Below are positions 1-11,402 of a stretch of 64,000 nucleotides of DNA, in pieces. The stretch comes from Effrenium voratum. Lineage: Eukaryota; Sar; Dinophyceae; Suessiales; Symbiodiniaceae. Position numbers and translations under genes: made by a program. The stretch's first letter is position 1. Each line of letters begins with the position of its first letter. The notes below the pieces were generated by a model. That model worked only from the letters and a program-made list of their open reading frames with translations. It was not told the DNA's origin and made no database searches. The stretch covers positions 548,501-612,500 of the forward strand of contig CAUJNA010000524.1 of the NCBI GenBank assembly GCA_963377175.1. Reading direction: 5' to 3'.

Positions 1-144
1 AGGCACGTGGAGTTGACCGGCTCCTGACCCGTGCCACAAAAAGTGCCACAGCCGACCGACCGGGATCTTGGCGTGGCATCGTGTGATTTTCGTGAGATGT
101 GGGGCTTGCACACAGACCATGCACAACACACTCCATGCACGACA

Positions 145-168
145 CAGAGAGAGAGAGAGAGCGAGAGA
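145..168. repeat. (GA)n microsatellite
   Basis: agagagagagagagcgaga. The rest of 1-288 shows nothing recognisable. Confidence 0.9.
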
Positions 169-288
169 CACAGTCATGGTTTGAAGGTCCCAATTCACAC
201 CAGGTCTTGATCGACCACCCTCTGACATCAAACATCAATTACTCCGTCTTGAACAAGCCTCACAAACAAAAGGATCACGGAGAGGGAC

Positions 289-346
289 CCTTTTGCCGCC
301 AAGTCCATCTGCTTCCATGACAAGGCCATCCTCCACGCTCCAGTTC
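289..346 (-). CDS. Internal exon
   Basis: Strong acceptor tcgtcttgcccccgtccag. The frame reads NWSVEDGLVMEADGLGGKR and ends at AGG|GTCCCT. Phase with the 1,736 exon is not consistent, so an exon may be missing between them. Confidence 0.5.
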
Positions 347-896
347 CTGGACGGGGGCAAGACGATAAGCTCGCCTCAGTGCGGCCGGACCTATGCGGGT
401 TGGTCCGATTCGGACCCATGCAGCGGTTTGAGGAACCCACTTGCTTATCCCAGACTGGAGATTTCCAGTGGTTCATTCCTCTCAAAAGGAGAACACCTGG
501 GCTTAAGCCTATCTTGGGGTCAAAAAGTGGAACCCTGATCGGGTTGTTGTTTGGTGGTTGCGGAAGCTTGCGTGGATGCGTTCCATCGCGCAGCTCAACG
601 GTCTACTCAGCCGAATTTCGAAGGGTAAGCAATCCGAGTTGTAAGCCACAGACCTACTACTGCCTTGTCATCTGTGCTTGTGGCAGAGATGTGTGGATAG
701 ATGTGTGGATCGCAACAAAATTTTCCAGGTAGCCACAACACGTTCCACTGATTGTTCGGAGGTCGGTTTCCTGTCGGCCCGCCTTGTCTTGGTAAACTCA
801 CCCAGCATGGGCAACAGACCTGTTCCACAGTTCCAACAATCTCTCGGACTTTTCCGAAGGCAGCTGTCATATGTATTATACAGTCACTCTTTTGCC

Positions 897-1012
897 CAGA
901 GAGAGAGAGACAGAGACAGAGACGGCACAGAAACAAAAAAATGAAAAAGAAGAAGAAAAAAAGACAGAGACAGAGAAGGAGACAGAGACAGAGACAGAGA
1001 CAGAGACAGAGC
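897..1012. repeat. (GACAGA)n / purine microsatellite
   Basis: gagacagagacaga repeats around an AAGAAGAAAAAA core. The ORFs over it are artefacts. Confidence 0.95.
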
Positions 1013-1433
1013 GAGCAAGGCCACTCAGCGGGGTGCTTTTGTTCAAAGGGCGCCAATCAGAAAACCACCATGTTTGTGGGTTTTTTCTTTGGGGGGGTTC
1101 CGAGTGTCTGAACCGTCCCGACGTGGAAGGAAGCCGGGCCTCCAAACTCGTGGAGTTCTCTACAACTGTCTGCAGAAAACAGGCCAACCACTTCTGTTCT
1201 CCCCCCCCCCCCACCACACCAAAAAAGGAGAAAGACAAAAGACATGGCCCCGGAAAAACGGGCCAACTGATGTTCCGTCTGAAAGCCTGCACTCGCCCCA
1301 TCTCCATCTCCGGGTGGCTGGGTGCCAGGTTTGTGACAAAGACCCGGGTGACGTTCACCTGGCAACGAGCCCTCTGAACTTGCACCTTGGTTTTTGGTGG
1401 GAGGAAGCCTTCTGTTGGTACTCCAATTGGGCA

Positions 1434-1572
1434 TAATCAAAACTGATCAATATTGAATTGGTCTTACCCACCATCCTTGAAGAATCAAAAAGGCTGAATT
1501 CCGCACCTACCCATAGCAAGGGGATTCTACCTTCACCTGCATCTACCCAAATCGGTTTTGAGCCAGTGGCTT
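1434..1572. mobile_element. AATCAAAACC-family dispersed element (diverged)
   Basis: taatcaaaactgatc, ttccgcacctacccatagca, aggggattctaccttc and tcggttttgagcc, in the same order as in the 6.29 and 63.43 kb copies. Confidence 0.45.
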
Positions 1573-1735
1573 AAATAACCGACGTTTCTCAGCTTGAAAA
1601 AACTCCTGGGTTGGTTTGAAGGGAAACCCAAAGGGAAAGCCATTGAGAGGGGTTCCTGAATTTTCGAAACACCCCTTCGGGCGGCGAGCCTCGAGGGGAA
1701 CACAAAAAAGCACCGTGGATGGCTCCAAAATCCAC

Positions 1736-1815
1736 TTCGCACGAGTTGGTCGGCGGTCGGCGGTGTATCCCCACTGAGCACCAGCAAGCGCTCCCAAAGC
1801 TCCAAGCTTCTGACT
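1736..1815 (-). CDS. Internal exon
   Basis: After gattgccgcag the frame reads VRSLELWERLLVLSGDTPPT then ADQLVR, with donor CGAA|GTGGAT. Confidence 0.5.
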
Positions 1816-2844
1816 CTGCGGCAATCGACACTTTGAAGCTTAGCCATGCGGTTCGGACAAACGGGAAGCGATCGCAACTTCCCCCCGGTGTTTTGGACCC
1901 CACAAAGAGGCAGCTTCGGGACACCCGGCCAAGCCGCTCACTTCCAAAAGTGGATTGGCCAAAACATATCGGTCCAAGAACTGCTACCGCCAAAATTGTT
2001 CAAACCCAAAGAGTATGAAGTCCAGGAACTCAGGGTGTGAGTTTTGGTCCATCAAGAGCAACAACAGCGCGCTTTTAGGAGCCCCCCCGTAAGGCTGGCG
2101 CCCAGGTTTTCAGTGAAGATGTTTCTTTGGGGGCCTTGTCCACAATCTTGACAAGCTCTCCACCATGGGCCTTTGTCAAGATTCGGGTGCAGCAGTACCA
2201 CTCTCCGTTTGGTTTTCCTTCAGCACCATCTTCAGACGTTGACCGCCTCCTCCATCCCTCAACTGGGCTGTTCCCACATCCCCTGCTCAAAACTTAACTT
2301 GCAGTTCAGTGGAAACAACCAAAAAGAAAGCCTAAGGAACCCACCAAGAAACAACCAAAGATGAAAAAAGGAACCTAAAACCTTATGGCTAGAACCCACC
2401 AAGACAATAGCCTTGCCGTGCATCTGAAGCCTTCAAGGGGTCCATGACAACCCAAAGCTCGGCGCTTTGACCTTCCCCACGTTTGCCCCTTGGTTGGTGG
2501 GTTTCAAGGGAACCAAAAGGAAAAATGACATCCATGTTGGGTCCCGGTCCAAACCCCAAAAAAAGACAGACACACGCCCATGAAGGGAACCAAAGATCCG
2601 GTCCCACGAATGAATATGTGGAGTTGGTACCCTTTCTTTGGGAGGATTTCAAGGGAAGCCCACAAAGGCAAGCCGAGATGTCCACCTTGGGTGCCGGTAC
2701 AACAAAAAAAGCCTGACACACGCCCCATGAAGGGAACCAAAGATCCAGTGCCATCCACCCCACAAAAAACGGACACACACACCATGAAGGAAACCCAACA
2801 TCCGGTGATGCCACCCAGCCCCACCAGGCGCTCCCGGCTCACGC

Positions 2845-2941
2845 CTTGAGAGGCTCCTTTGGCCGCCACTGGTTGCCGCCGTCCAGGGCCAAGTCGAGCA
2901 GCCACCACCAGGCCTCCCATGGCAGGCATGCCAGCATGTCG
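2845..2941 (-). CDS. Internal exon, Trp-rich, possible GC donor
   Basis: After ttttggag the frame reads DMLACLPWEAWWWLLDLALD then GGNQWRPKEPLK, ending AAG|GCGTGAGC (GC donor) or, two codons later, at a TGA stop. The WWW-LLDLAL stretch is amphipathic. Confidence 0.55.
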
Positions 2942-3186
2942 CTCCAAAAGAAAAATGGGCATCCCGAAAATGGCACCCCGGAAATTTCATAAAGGAAAAA
3001 AAACCGTACTGGTACCCCAACATGGCACCCCAGGGTTTTTTGTTTGAGGAAAAAACGGTACTGGTACCCTAAAACGGCGCCCCAGTGTTGTGTGTGTGTG
3101 TGTGTTTTTGTTCTTTTAGAAACGTGCTGGTACCTGTATGGTAGATGGAAAACAAAGACTTTCAGAGCTGCGGTTCGGCCTAGGCC

Positions 3187-3269
3187 CGAGGTCTTTGAGC
3201 CGCCCCATGTGAGGTCCAGGTCGGCTCAGCCGAGCCAAGGCAGACCGCTTTGGAGCCGAAGGAAGGCCT
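3187..3269 (-). CDS. Possible exon
   Basis: After gaacaccgcag a frame in the phase required by the 3,642 exon reads GLPSAPKRSALARLSRPGPH then MGRLKDLG. The donor is not clear. Confidence 0.35.
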
Positions 3270-3641
3270 CTGCGGTGTTCACCGAGTTGACCCGTGGCCA
3301 TTGACCGAATCATCGAATCGTGATCCATACCAACTCATCGGTCTTGTTTGGTTTGCCGAAGAAGACCATGGATGGACCCACCCTTCCATACCGAAGCACC
3401 GGTTTTGCCGAAGCATCGGTCTATGGTTTGCCGAAGAATACCCATGGATGCTACCAAAGATAAAAGGCCAAACTGGTAGTCGGTATTGAACAACGTGGTC
3501 CGAGCATTCCAAATGTTTGGGTTGGAGTGTTTTGCAAAATTCCGTGGACGGACGAACTCCATTTCGCACCACCGCTCAGAAACCCTGGTTTCTGCTTCGA
3601 TCCCCCGACGTAAAGACCGCAACAAACTATCTGGTTTGCAC

Positions 3642-3687
3642 CCCGCGTCCCGGCGCACCTCGTCCCTGCGGTAGGTGAGGTCGCCGC
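3642..3687 (-). CDS. Internal exon
   Basis: Strong acceptor gacttccttcggctgcag. The frame reads GDLTYRRDEVRRDA and ends at CGGG|GTGCAA. Confidence 0.5.
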
Positions 3688-4395
3688 CTGCAGCCGAAGG
3701 AAGTCCCACATTGTCAGTGGCGCACAGGTCACAAACCGACCAGCTGGGCGTATATGTTTCATCGACCAACGCATACGTGGACCGATTCTCAAAACTACCC
3801 ATAAAAACGGTGCAAAACTACCCAATCATGAGTAAATTGTGGTTGCAAAACGTTCCCGCCAAAACCCATTCAAATCATTTAGGCATTGGCCGCACCATGC
3901 CGCACCGTATGGATTTCCCTACCCTGAAATTCCCTCAAAACCACTCCCAGGCTGGGTTGTTACAGGACTTAGCAAAAGGGTCGATCACCTTTTGTAGGTA
4001 TGGAACATTCATTCTCCACAGATTTCTCCGGGGCGATGCGGTCAAAAAATCCAGCCTCGCAACGTCACTTGCTGTTCGACGCATTTTTGCCAGGCTGTAT
4101 GGGTGTGGCATTTTTGAGGGTAATTGCCATGTGCTTCTTGTTTCTGAAAGGACAACCAAAAGGATGCTTTTCTGCCGCCCAACCAGGTCCTCGCAATTGC
4201 CCGGGATTTGGGGTGGTGTGGGCACGAATGTGTCGTCTACTTATTGCATCTTCGAGAGGGAAGTGAGGGAAGTGCGGAGGGCGGGGACTAGCCTTACCAA
4301 GGGTTGCCGAATCCCCTTGTCTGCCTCTTTGAAAAGTCGCCCTGTCCTTGGCAGGTGTCAGAAAGCTGGAATTTCCCCAACCATGGGCCACTGTT

Positions 4396-4575
4396 GGTAG
4401 GTTAAGGGGAATGGCCCCATTCTTCCATGATCAACCTCACCCTCCAACTGCAGTGGTAGGTTCAAGGGAATGGCCCCATTCTTCCATGATCAACCTCACC
4501 CTCCAACTGCAGTGGTAGGTTCAAGAGAATGGCCCCATTCTGCCATGATCAAAGTCATCCTCCAAGTGGTTCAAG
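4396..4575. repeat. ~59-bp tandem repeat, three copies
   Basis: ggtaggttaaggggaatggc, then cccattcttccatgatcaac; the third copy is degenerate. Confidence 0.9.
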
Positions 4576-4713
4576 GGAAAGCCACCCAAACCGAAACCAT
4601 CTTCTGATTGAGAACCCACAGTTTGTAGTGGATTGAAGGGACTCCCAAAGCTAAACCACTGGCCCCAGACCCAAAGCTTTGAAGCCAGGACGCCGAAGCC
4701 GCCCTCCAGGGAC

Positions 4714-4745
4714 GTGTTCCTTGCGGGCGGGCAGGGCCACGGGCG
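4714..4745 (-). CDS. Possible micro-exon
   Basis: PVALPARKEH between gcacatgaag and CAC|GTCCCT. The open frame continues GGRLRRPGFKALG beyond the donor. Confidence 0.3.
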
Positions 4746-5453
4746 CTTCATGTGCCTATTGGGAGACACACCCACATATGGATTTCTGGATGGCTGCATT
4801 CTTTTTGGGATGTCTCTCTTGATATCCCCTTCGAATCATGGTGTTGTCTCTGTCTCCCTCACAACCTGAAATCGAACCTCCACAGCTTCCGTGGAACTCA
4901 TTGTTGCCGCAAAAAGAGGAAGAGGTGTACCACTTCAAACCCAGGTGGCTGCCCCGTTTGAGAACTCCATGTTTTTCGTCTCAGCCATGCTGATGAACCC
5001 CATCAGCCTGTGCGTCCGTGTCTAAACCCCCAAGTTGTTTTTTGTTTTTTCAGGTGGGCTTTGCGTGCGTTCTGTGCACCAGAGAAGAAGACACTCCTGA
5101 CCTCCGGCGGTCGTTGACGTTTAGATTTGGAGCACCCCAACCAAAAAAGTAAACCGGGAAGCAACCAACGGATACAACTTTTCAGAGAACCAGCGGACAA
5201 GCGTGGGAAAGACGGGCACCCTTCTTCGGGCACCCGACAGCAAAAAGAACGCCACTGGAAATTTGAAGGGTGTCCCTGCAGTTCACTGGAGCCTATGGCT
5301 AGCTTACTTGTTCAAAAAGACAGGGAAACAACCCTACCTGCATCGGGCTCAACAAATGAGTTCCCGTCTGAAAGATTGGTCTCTATGAATGCTGGAAAGC
5401 GTTCGGAGTGTGGATCTGGAATGTGCGGCGATACACGCGCCTTGGCAAAACCA

Positions 5454-5545
5454 TAGGATGACCTTTTGGAAAAACTGGATGGCCCTGGTAAATGGAATAA
5501 AACAAATCTAAACCTCGTGGAACGCATCCATTTCTATCCTAACTA
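5454..5545. mobile_element. AAGGACACCTATG-family element (partial)
   Basis: cataggatgaccttttgg, aaaactggatggccctggta, aatggaataaaac and the end ccatttctatcctaac. Confidence 0.5.
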
Positions 5546-5952
5546 TCCGATCCAATGCTCAAAACAAGCTGACTTGGCGCCGGCTCCAAACGAGCATTCG
5601 AGGAACATGTCCGTGCGAGGGCTTGAAGACTCAGATCGCAGGGCAATACGTCCTTCGGATTTTGGTGTGTTTTGTTTGGAGTTGCTACCCATTTTAGAGG
5701 TTTGAAAGAAAAACCAAAGGGAAAGCCGCTATCTTAGAGGTTCTAACAACAGACATCTGTTTGGGTCAACCTGTTCAAGACAAAGTCTCATTGACCAGGG
5801 ATTGATCAATCCAGGATTCCCCCGTAAGCCACCTGTAACAACATGATGGACAAGTTGAGAGGGACCCCGTCACCGAAACTCCGCTCTCAAAAGTCATGAG
5901 CAAAACCCAGCATCAACGCCCCTGCCCACAAGACCCGTGCCATTTTAATGGT

Positions 5953-6040
5953 TGAAGCCATGTGACCTTTTGGAATAATTGGCCCTTGGTAAATGGGGCA
6001 TAAAGCCAATCCAATGCCATCTATTTCTAACGGTTGAAGC
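5953..6040. mobile_element. AAGGACACCTATG-family element (partial)
   Basis: gccatgtgaccttttggaat, ttggcccttggtaaatgggg, cataaagccaatcc and tctatttctaacgg in order, matching the copy at 5,454-5,545. Confidence 0.5.
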
Positions 6041-6291
6041 TGTCCTCTAAACTCCAAAAATATGTGTCCCATGCCTGGAAACCTCCCGATTTTAAGACTC
6101 TTTTCGTTGCGTTCCAAATCGCCTTCCCTATGTGGGTGGCTCTTCTCGGGGTCCCCTTTTTAAGGCGAAACCCTCGGAACCAAGGGCCCTGCCAGTCCGG
6201 AGCCTTGCAGGTGATGTGGGAGTCCTGACGCTCGAAGTTCCGTTGCACAGCGGGGTCGAGCTTTCCGGCTCTCGGGGCCCAACACCTGTCA

Positions 6292-6428
6292 TAATCAAAA
6301 CCTGGTATCAAAATGGTGGACCCAACACCATGTAAAGAATTAAGAAGGCGGATATCCGCAACTATTTCTGGCTGGGACTGCCCCTTACTAACCTTCATCT
6401 AACCGGGTTTTGAGGACGTGGCTCACCT
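6292..6428. mobile_element. AATCAAAACC-family dispersed element
   Basis: Ends ataatcaaaacc and ggttttgagg. The interior matches the 55.05 and 63.43 kb copies. Confidence 0.55.
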
Positions 6429-6758
6429 TGGTTTCGACGAGCTGAAACCTCGGTGTGCTACCGCTGAAGTTGCTGTCAACCACTCGGCATGTTGGACGAC
6501 CAAAAGGGGAGCCGGGGGTGCACAACCCACTTCCTCCAATTCCTGGCCCCGAAAAGAAAATCGGGGCCCCAAGTCCCCATGAACAAAGAAACGACCAGAT
6601 CCACGGATCAATCGGACTAGTTACTTCCTGGGTTGCCCCACTTTCCTCCGAATCCCCCCATCCCCGATGGAAGAAGAAGAAGAAGAAGAAAAGCGACCCC
6701 AAGTCCACCAAAAAAAAAGAAAGACTCCCCAGATCCACTGATCGATCGCACCAATTCC

Positions 6759-6859
6759 CTAATTCCCCGCCTCCAGGCGCGCCGGCACCAGCGCAGGCTT
6801 GGTGAACATGGGCCCCAGCTTCGAAGCCGCATGCCGGAAGCGGCACACCACGTCCACAT
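6759..6859 (-). CDS. Probable terminal exon with stop
   Basis: After caatcgacgctgag, with the phase required by the 7,386 exon, the frame reads VDVVCRFRHAASKLGPMFTK then PALVPARLEAGN and a TAG at 6,761-6,759. No donor precedes the stop, so this is read as a C-terminus. Function unknown. Confidence 0.55.
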
Positions 6860-7385
6860 CTCAGCGTCGATTGCGGCGGGGGCGGGGGGCGCCGCTACAC
6901 GACCGGAAGAAACTTGCGAGACGTGCGATGAGTAGGGAATGAGACATGGAATGGCCCCTGACCATCCCATATGGTTTCTCTTGACGGAATGGCCCCTGTA
7001 AACCATGCCGTATGGTTTCCTTTAACGGGAATCCCAAAACCTGCAACTGTCTTGCGTCAGGGAATGAGAAATGGAATGAACCCAGGCTTTGGTCCCCTTA
7101 AAGGAAACCACCAGTTCGGATTGTTTATAGGGGTCATTCCCTCATTCCCTACTGAGCACCGGCAAGCTTTGCTTCCACAGAAAGGCCAGCCATCGAGACG
7201 ATCTGGGCCCCCACCCGCAAAGCTGGGGGGAAAGCCAGCAGCTTCCCAGCAACTGTGGCTTCAAAGCCAGCTTGGCTTCTTTCTTTCGGGGGCTGGTTTA
7301 AATTGCCACAAGAGCCGGGGGTTCAACTCCAAGCTCCAAGCTCCAAAGTCCCCCGCTCCGATCCGAGGCGAGCTGGGCACCTCAC

Positions 7386-7440
7386 CCGCAGGGTTTCGGC
7401 CAGATCCGAGGCTCCGACTCGCGGTCTCGAGATCCGACAC
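7386..7440 (-). CDS. Internal exon
   Basis: Strong acceptor cacgcgctttgcag and donor GCGG|GTGAGG. The frame reads VSDLETASRSLGSGRNPA. Phase fits the 8,494 and 6,859 exons. Confidence 0.65.
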
Positions 7441-7989
7441 CTGCAAAGCGCGTGGGGGCGGCCCGACCAAAAATGAAAACCGCGGCCTGCGAGCTGCGGA
7501 GGGCGGCGGAAAATTTCGCGCGCGGTTCGCAAGCAGTTGGTGGTGTGCACCACTATGAATCAGGGGGTCCTCCGAACTGCAGGATTAGGAGGTTTAGACA
7601 CCAAGGGTCCAGATCGCCATTCTTCGAACCTACTCACAGACCACGTCACAGACTCACAACTGCATCCTCAATTTGCCCTCCTCTATGTGATGCTCATCGG
7701 AGCGCCAATCCTCGAAAAGACATCCGTTCTACCCAAAATTTGGGACCCCTGGATGGAACGGGTAAACCCAACCCTTTGGAGGTCCCACACCTCTGGCCAA
7801 CGGAATGGATCCGCGGTGGCTTCCGGACGTTTCGGGGCGCTGCATTGGCACGTGTGTTGTGTTTTGTTGTTGTTTTTTTTGTTGAAAAAAAAAACAAAAA
7901 CAAAACGGATGGGTGAAGAAATTATGCAACCCTTGACGGCTTACACGAAGAAACAAGAAGCCACGCATCTGCAGAGGCCTATGCCTTCA

Positions 7990-8088
7990 GATACAAAGCC
8001 AAATGGGTGTGTGTGTGTGTGTGGGTGTGAAACATATCAGGGGACCCCCAAGATGGTTGTCATGTTGGTTTCCCGGTTTACCATTAAG

Positions 8089-8119
<31 letters not shown>

Positions 8120-8220
8120 CTAGGCTCATAGGCAGAGCACAAAACAACACAAAACAACACCACACAAAACCAAAATACCACACAAAACCAAAATACCACA
8201 ACACAACAGCACAACACACT
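7990..8220. repeat. GT, CA and CACAAAACCAAAATAC repeats
   Basis: (GT)n, then (CA)n, then tandem acaccacacaaaaccaaaat units. The adjacent 7,860-7,905 holds a T/A hairpin. Confidence 0.9.
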
Positions 8221-8365
8221 TTAAAAACGGCAACCAAAGCAAAGCAAGCAAAACAAACCCTCACGATTGCTTATCACGACTGTGCAATGCCGGTTGCTCT
8301 TTCGCGATCAACCGCCTGGGTTTCTGCGTCCACCTTAAGCTCCACAAAAGAGTTGTGGCGTTTTT

Positions 8366-8440
8366 GATGGTACCCTTTTTGGGATTGGTTTAAAGGGAAA
8401 CCAAACAGAACCCACCATGTTTTGTGGGGGGGGGGGCCTA
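8366..8440 (+). mobile_element. GGTTTTAAAGGGAAACC dispersed element
   Basis: ggtaccctttttgggattgg, tttaaagggaaaccaaacag and cccaccatgttttgtgggg in order, close to the family consensus. Confidence 0.6.
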
Positions 8441-8493
8441 AAAAAGGCAGACCCAAATGGAACCCCTTCTTTCTTCGGCGCCTCCACACTCAC

Positions 8494-8569
8494 CTCGCCG
8501 CCCTCTTCGGGGATGGCCTCAGTCTCCTCCCCGCACGCGGGTTGAAAAAGCAACGTTTCGTGAGCTTCC
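8494..8569 (-). CDS. Internal exon
   Basis: Acceptor ggcgatcggcctag and excellent donor GAG|GTGAGT. The frame reads EAHETLLFQPACGEETEAIP then EEGGE, acidic. Confidence 0.65.
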
Positions 8570-9259
8570 CTAGGCCGATCGCCCGATCGGAGGCGATCGA
8601 AAACCAAATCTGAACTGCGCGAAAAATTCAAGTGGATGTGATTTTGAATTTTACGCTCCCACCAAAAGTCGTGTCTTGTGGTGTTCCAAACGACCCTAGG
8701 CCCTCCAAAGGTCGTGGCCTTTTATTCCTTTTGCCTCCCCTTCAAAACAAACCTCAAAAGGATACCCGCAACAGGACACACCCAATTTGCAACCAGCCCT
8801 GTTCAGTGAGAGTGTCGGTTCCCAATGCCTGTGCCATGGCCTGATTTGTCCCTTAAAAGGCTGCAAGGCGTGAAAAAAACCAGCTGAGCCGTGCTCACTT
8901 TACTTGAACTAGCCGCTTCAATTGCAGATTGTTCTGCAATGATCAAAGCGCATCTCAGAGCCCTCTACCAACAGGTACTGCCTGGGTTTCATTGCCACGA
9001 TGGCATCCCGCTGCCCCTGACACATGGCACAATGTATGGGCGTCTTTTTGCAGTGGTTTTCCTTAAGGAGCAATATTCGGACACTACCCACCACGGTCCG
9101 CAGAACCCTCCAAGACTCCAAGAAGAATCTAAGTACCTGTCCTTCAAAAGTTGATCACTTTCACTAAACTCCCACTTTTGGAGGTTCCAAATAGGAAACT
9201 CAGGAAACCCTGTGAGGTTCTAAGAACGTGTCCAGGGGGGTCGGGTCATTTCGGTCAGC

Positions 9260-9363
9260 CCGTGCTCCTGCTCCAAGCGAACCTCCGGGATGGCCACGTG
9301 AACGCAGCTAGCGCAGGGCACCACCTGGCGACATCCCTCCAACGAGACCCCGGCAAAAGCAGC
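9260..9363 (-). CDS. Internal exon, possible GC donor
   Basis: Acceptor cgttcttctttaaagcgag. The frame reads AAFAGVSLEGCRQVVPCASC then VHVAIPEVRLEQEH. A donor CGG|GCTGAC (GC type) gives the phase needed by the 8,569 exon; GAG|GTTCGC is the GT alternative. Confidence 0.5.
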
Positions 9364-9631
9364 CTCGCTTTAAAGAAGAACGGTATCCAAAAGGCGATGC
9401 TTCAGGCCCAAGAGAGGAAATCAGAATGATTCTAGGGACCCCAACTCGTCTCAGAAGGGAAACCCCAAAAAAAACACCGAACGGGTGCTCCCTGGGATGT
9501 AGCTTTCATGTCAAAATCACATCCCCAGCAACACCCGGTCTCAAAAAGAAAAATGGGTTGTCTCCCTTCGGTGTCCCTTCAGAACCCATCCCCAAAGAAA
9601 AAGCCCGGGGCGCCGGCCGACCCGAGCAAAC

Positions 9632-9738
9632 CCGTGGCCGGCGGCACCAGCGAGGTGAGCGCCGCCTCCATCCCGTAGCGCCTCATGGGCAGCGGGAAGC
9701 GTTGCGCCGAGTGGACCGGCCCCAAAAAAAAGGTCTCC
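9632..9738 (-). CDS. Internal exon
   Basis: The frame reads HSAQRFPLPMRRYGMEAALT then SLVPPATGLLGSAGAPG, with GC3-rich codons. Boundaries uncertain; a 180-bp pyrimidine tract lies just upstream. Confidence 0.45.
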
Positions 9739-9774
9739 TCGGTTTTTTTCTGGTGGGCCGAGCAAATGGACCGG

Positions 9775-9955
9775 CCGAAAAAGAAAAAAAAAGGAGAAAA
9801 AGAAAAGAACAAAAAGGAAGAAAAAAGAAAAGAAGAAAAAAAAGGAAAAAAAGAAAAGGAAAAACAAGGAAAAAAAGAAGAAAAAAAAAAGGAAAAAAAA
9901 GAAAAGGAAAAAAAAAAGGAAAAAAAGAAAAGAAAAAAAAGAGGAAAAAAAACTC
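9775..9955 (+). repeat. Purine (A3-8G) tract
   Basis: About 180 bp of polypurine with no pyrimidine except rare C/T. The ORFs (KKKRK or FFFLF) are artefacts. On the coding strand it is a very long pyrimidine tract upstream of the island at 9.63-9.74 kb. Confidence 0.95.
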
Positions 9956-10728
9956 TTTGTCTCTTTCTGTGAGTCGAGTAAAGTGGCTCCGGCAGATTGA
10001 AGCTCGCGATAGCACGGGGCGTCCTTTCTCCTAGCAGTAGGACGCGGTAGGAGAACTGCCCCCCAAACGGACGCTCGGTGGGGACGCCCAAGCCGAAAAG
10101 TCCCCGAAGAGGCCGGTTAACCAGCCAGCCAGCGCCGCAAGCGGGAGACACCCGCAAGACCCGACACGTGAGGCCGCCACACCGTACCGCCGGGAGAGAG
10201 GGGCCCCAAACAGAACCAAACAACACCCCCCCCCCCCCCCAACCAGCCAACCAAAGCCACAACCTTATTGGCCATCTTCGGGCGAGCGCTGACCTTGCTC
10301 ACCTTGCAAAGGATGGGTTAGAGGGCTGACCTTTCAGCTCTGGCTTGCAAAAAGCGGTGATGCAAAAGAGGGCATGCAAGGATGAGCAAGCATAGTGGCC
10401 GCGAAATGGTCCTCCTCGTCAGAACCCCATTAAAGCTGGGCGGGCGGCTCAACAAAGAAGATCGCAAAGCGGAGAAAACATGAACACGGGAGCAGAGACA
10501 GTTGTCATACTCTCCCCCACCTGAAAAGAGGTCGCCACAAAAAGAGGGTTGTCTGGCAAAAAACTAAACATGGAGTCTAGGCGTTAGGTTGCATGAGCAC
10601 CCCCAGAGATTGGGGCCCACTTTCTTTGCACGACACCAGCGAATGGGCAGTTGGCCAAGCGAGACGGTTCAGTTTCCTCTTCTATTCTTAGACTCCCCTC
10701 TGAGGTGACCTAAACTGGAGAAATAGAT

Positions 10729-10816
10729 GAGTGTCCCTGGTAAATGGGGCATAAAACCAGTCCAAACCAGTGGAACCCGTCTGTGTCTAACCAAACTAAC
10801 CCGCAAAGGACACCTA
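10729..10816. mobile_element. AAGGACACCTATG-family element (diverged)
   Basis: gatgagtgtccctggtaaatggggcataaaaccagtcc ... aaaggacacctatgc, like the 5.45/5.95 kb copies and the complete element at 16.8 kb. Confidence 0.55.
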
Positions 10817-11320
10817 TGCTCTGGAATTCCACGTGTCCGACGAACGGCAGGAGACAAAGCTTCTGAGAAACCCAAGCAACGGCAAGGAACAGACAACCGA
10901 AATAGTCAAAACCCCCGGGCGAGTGGTCCCCTCAATAATGATACCCACAACACAAGAAAAACCCACTAAACCGAAGTCTCCCAAGAACCTCACCGCTGTC
11001 TGGAAGACGTGACTCTCCGACAAATATCGACATGCAAAGCGGGATGCAGACGCAGCGAAACCTCACCCCGCCCAAAGCAGAAAGTCGCGAGTTTAAGCTG
11101 AGAAGCGATGCTTAAGCCACCAGAAAGGGGAGTTTGAGTACAGCCCTGAGAAGGGTCTCTCCCGAGACCACTCCGGAGCCGGGCAGAGTTGGCAAAGCTT
11201 TTGGCTGGGGTCCAAATCCTTCTTTTAAAAAAATACACCAGCCTAGACCCTTCTGTATTAGAAGGGTAGAAGCCCTAGAGCGTTCAGCTATCTTGCGCGA
11301 AAAAGAAAAAGAGAACTGAC

Positions 11321-11402
11321 GAGGGCCGCCCAGTTGGGGGAAGCGATCGATGCAACGAAACTCGGAGATCAACTCGGCCCCGGGCAGCTCCATGCCCTCC
11401 AC
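11321..11402 (-). CDS. Internal exon
   Basis: Long pyrimidine tract and acceptor caactttcctccag. The frame reads VEGMELPGAELISEFRCIDR then FPQLGGP, with donor CCTC|GTCAGT. Confidence 0.6.

Larger units (their letters stand above)
4746..6758. other. No exon recognised (intergenic between two minus-strand genes)
   Basis: Apart from the dispersed elements listed at 5.45, 5.95 and 6.29 kb and a (GAA)n tract near 6,670, I see no coding island with splice signals. It would hold the 3' flank of the gene ending at 6,759 and the 5' region of the gene to the left. Confidence 0.4.

Noticed and set aside
9426..10034. 202-codon Lys/Arg-rich plus ORF
   Set aside because: Most of it translates a polypurine tract; the only coding-like part reads better on minus.
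10030..10240. GC-rich minus frame VSPACGAGWLVNRPLRGLFG
   Set aside because: Looks partly coding but has no AG acceptor upstream over about 150 bp and no clear donor, so not annotated as an exon.
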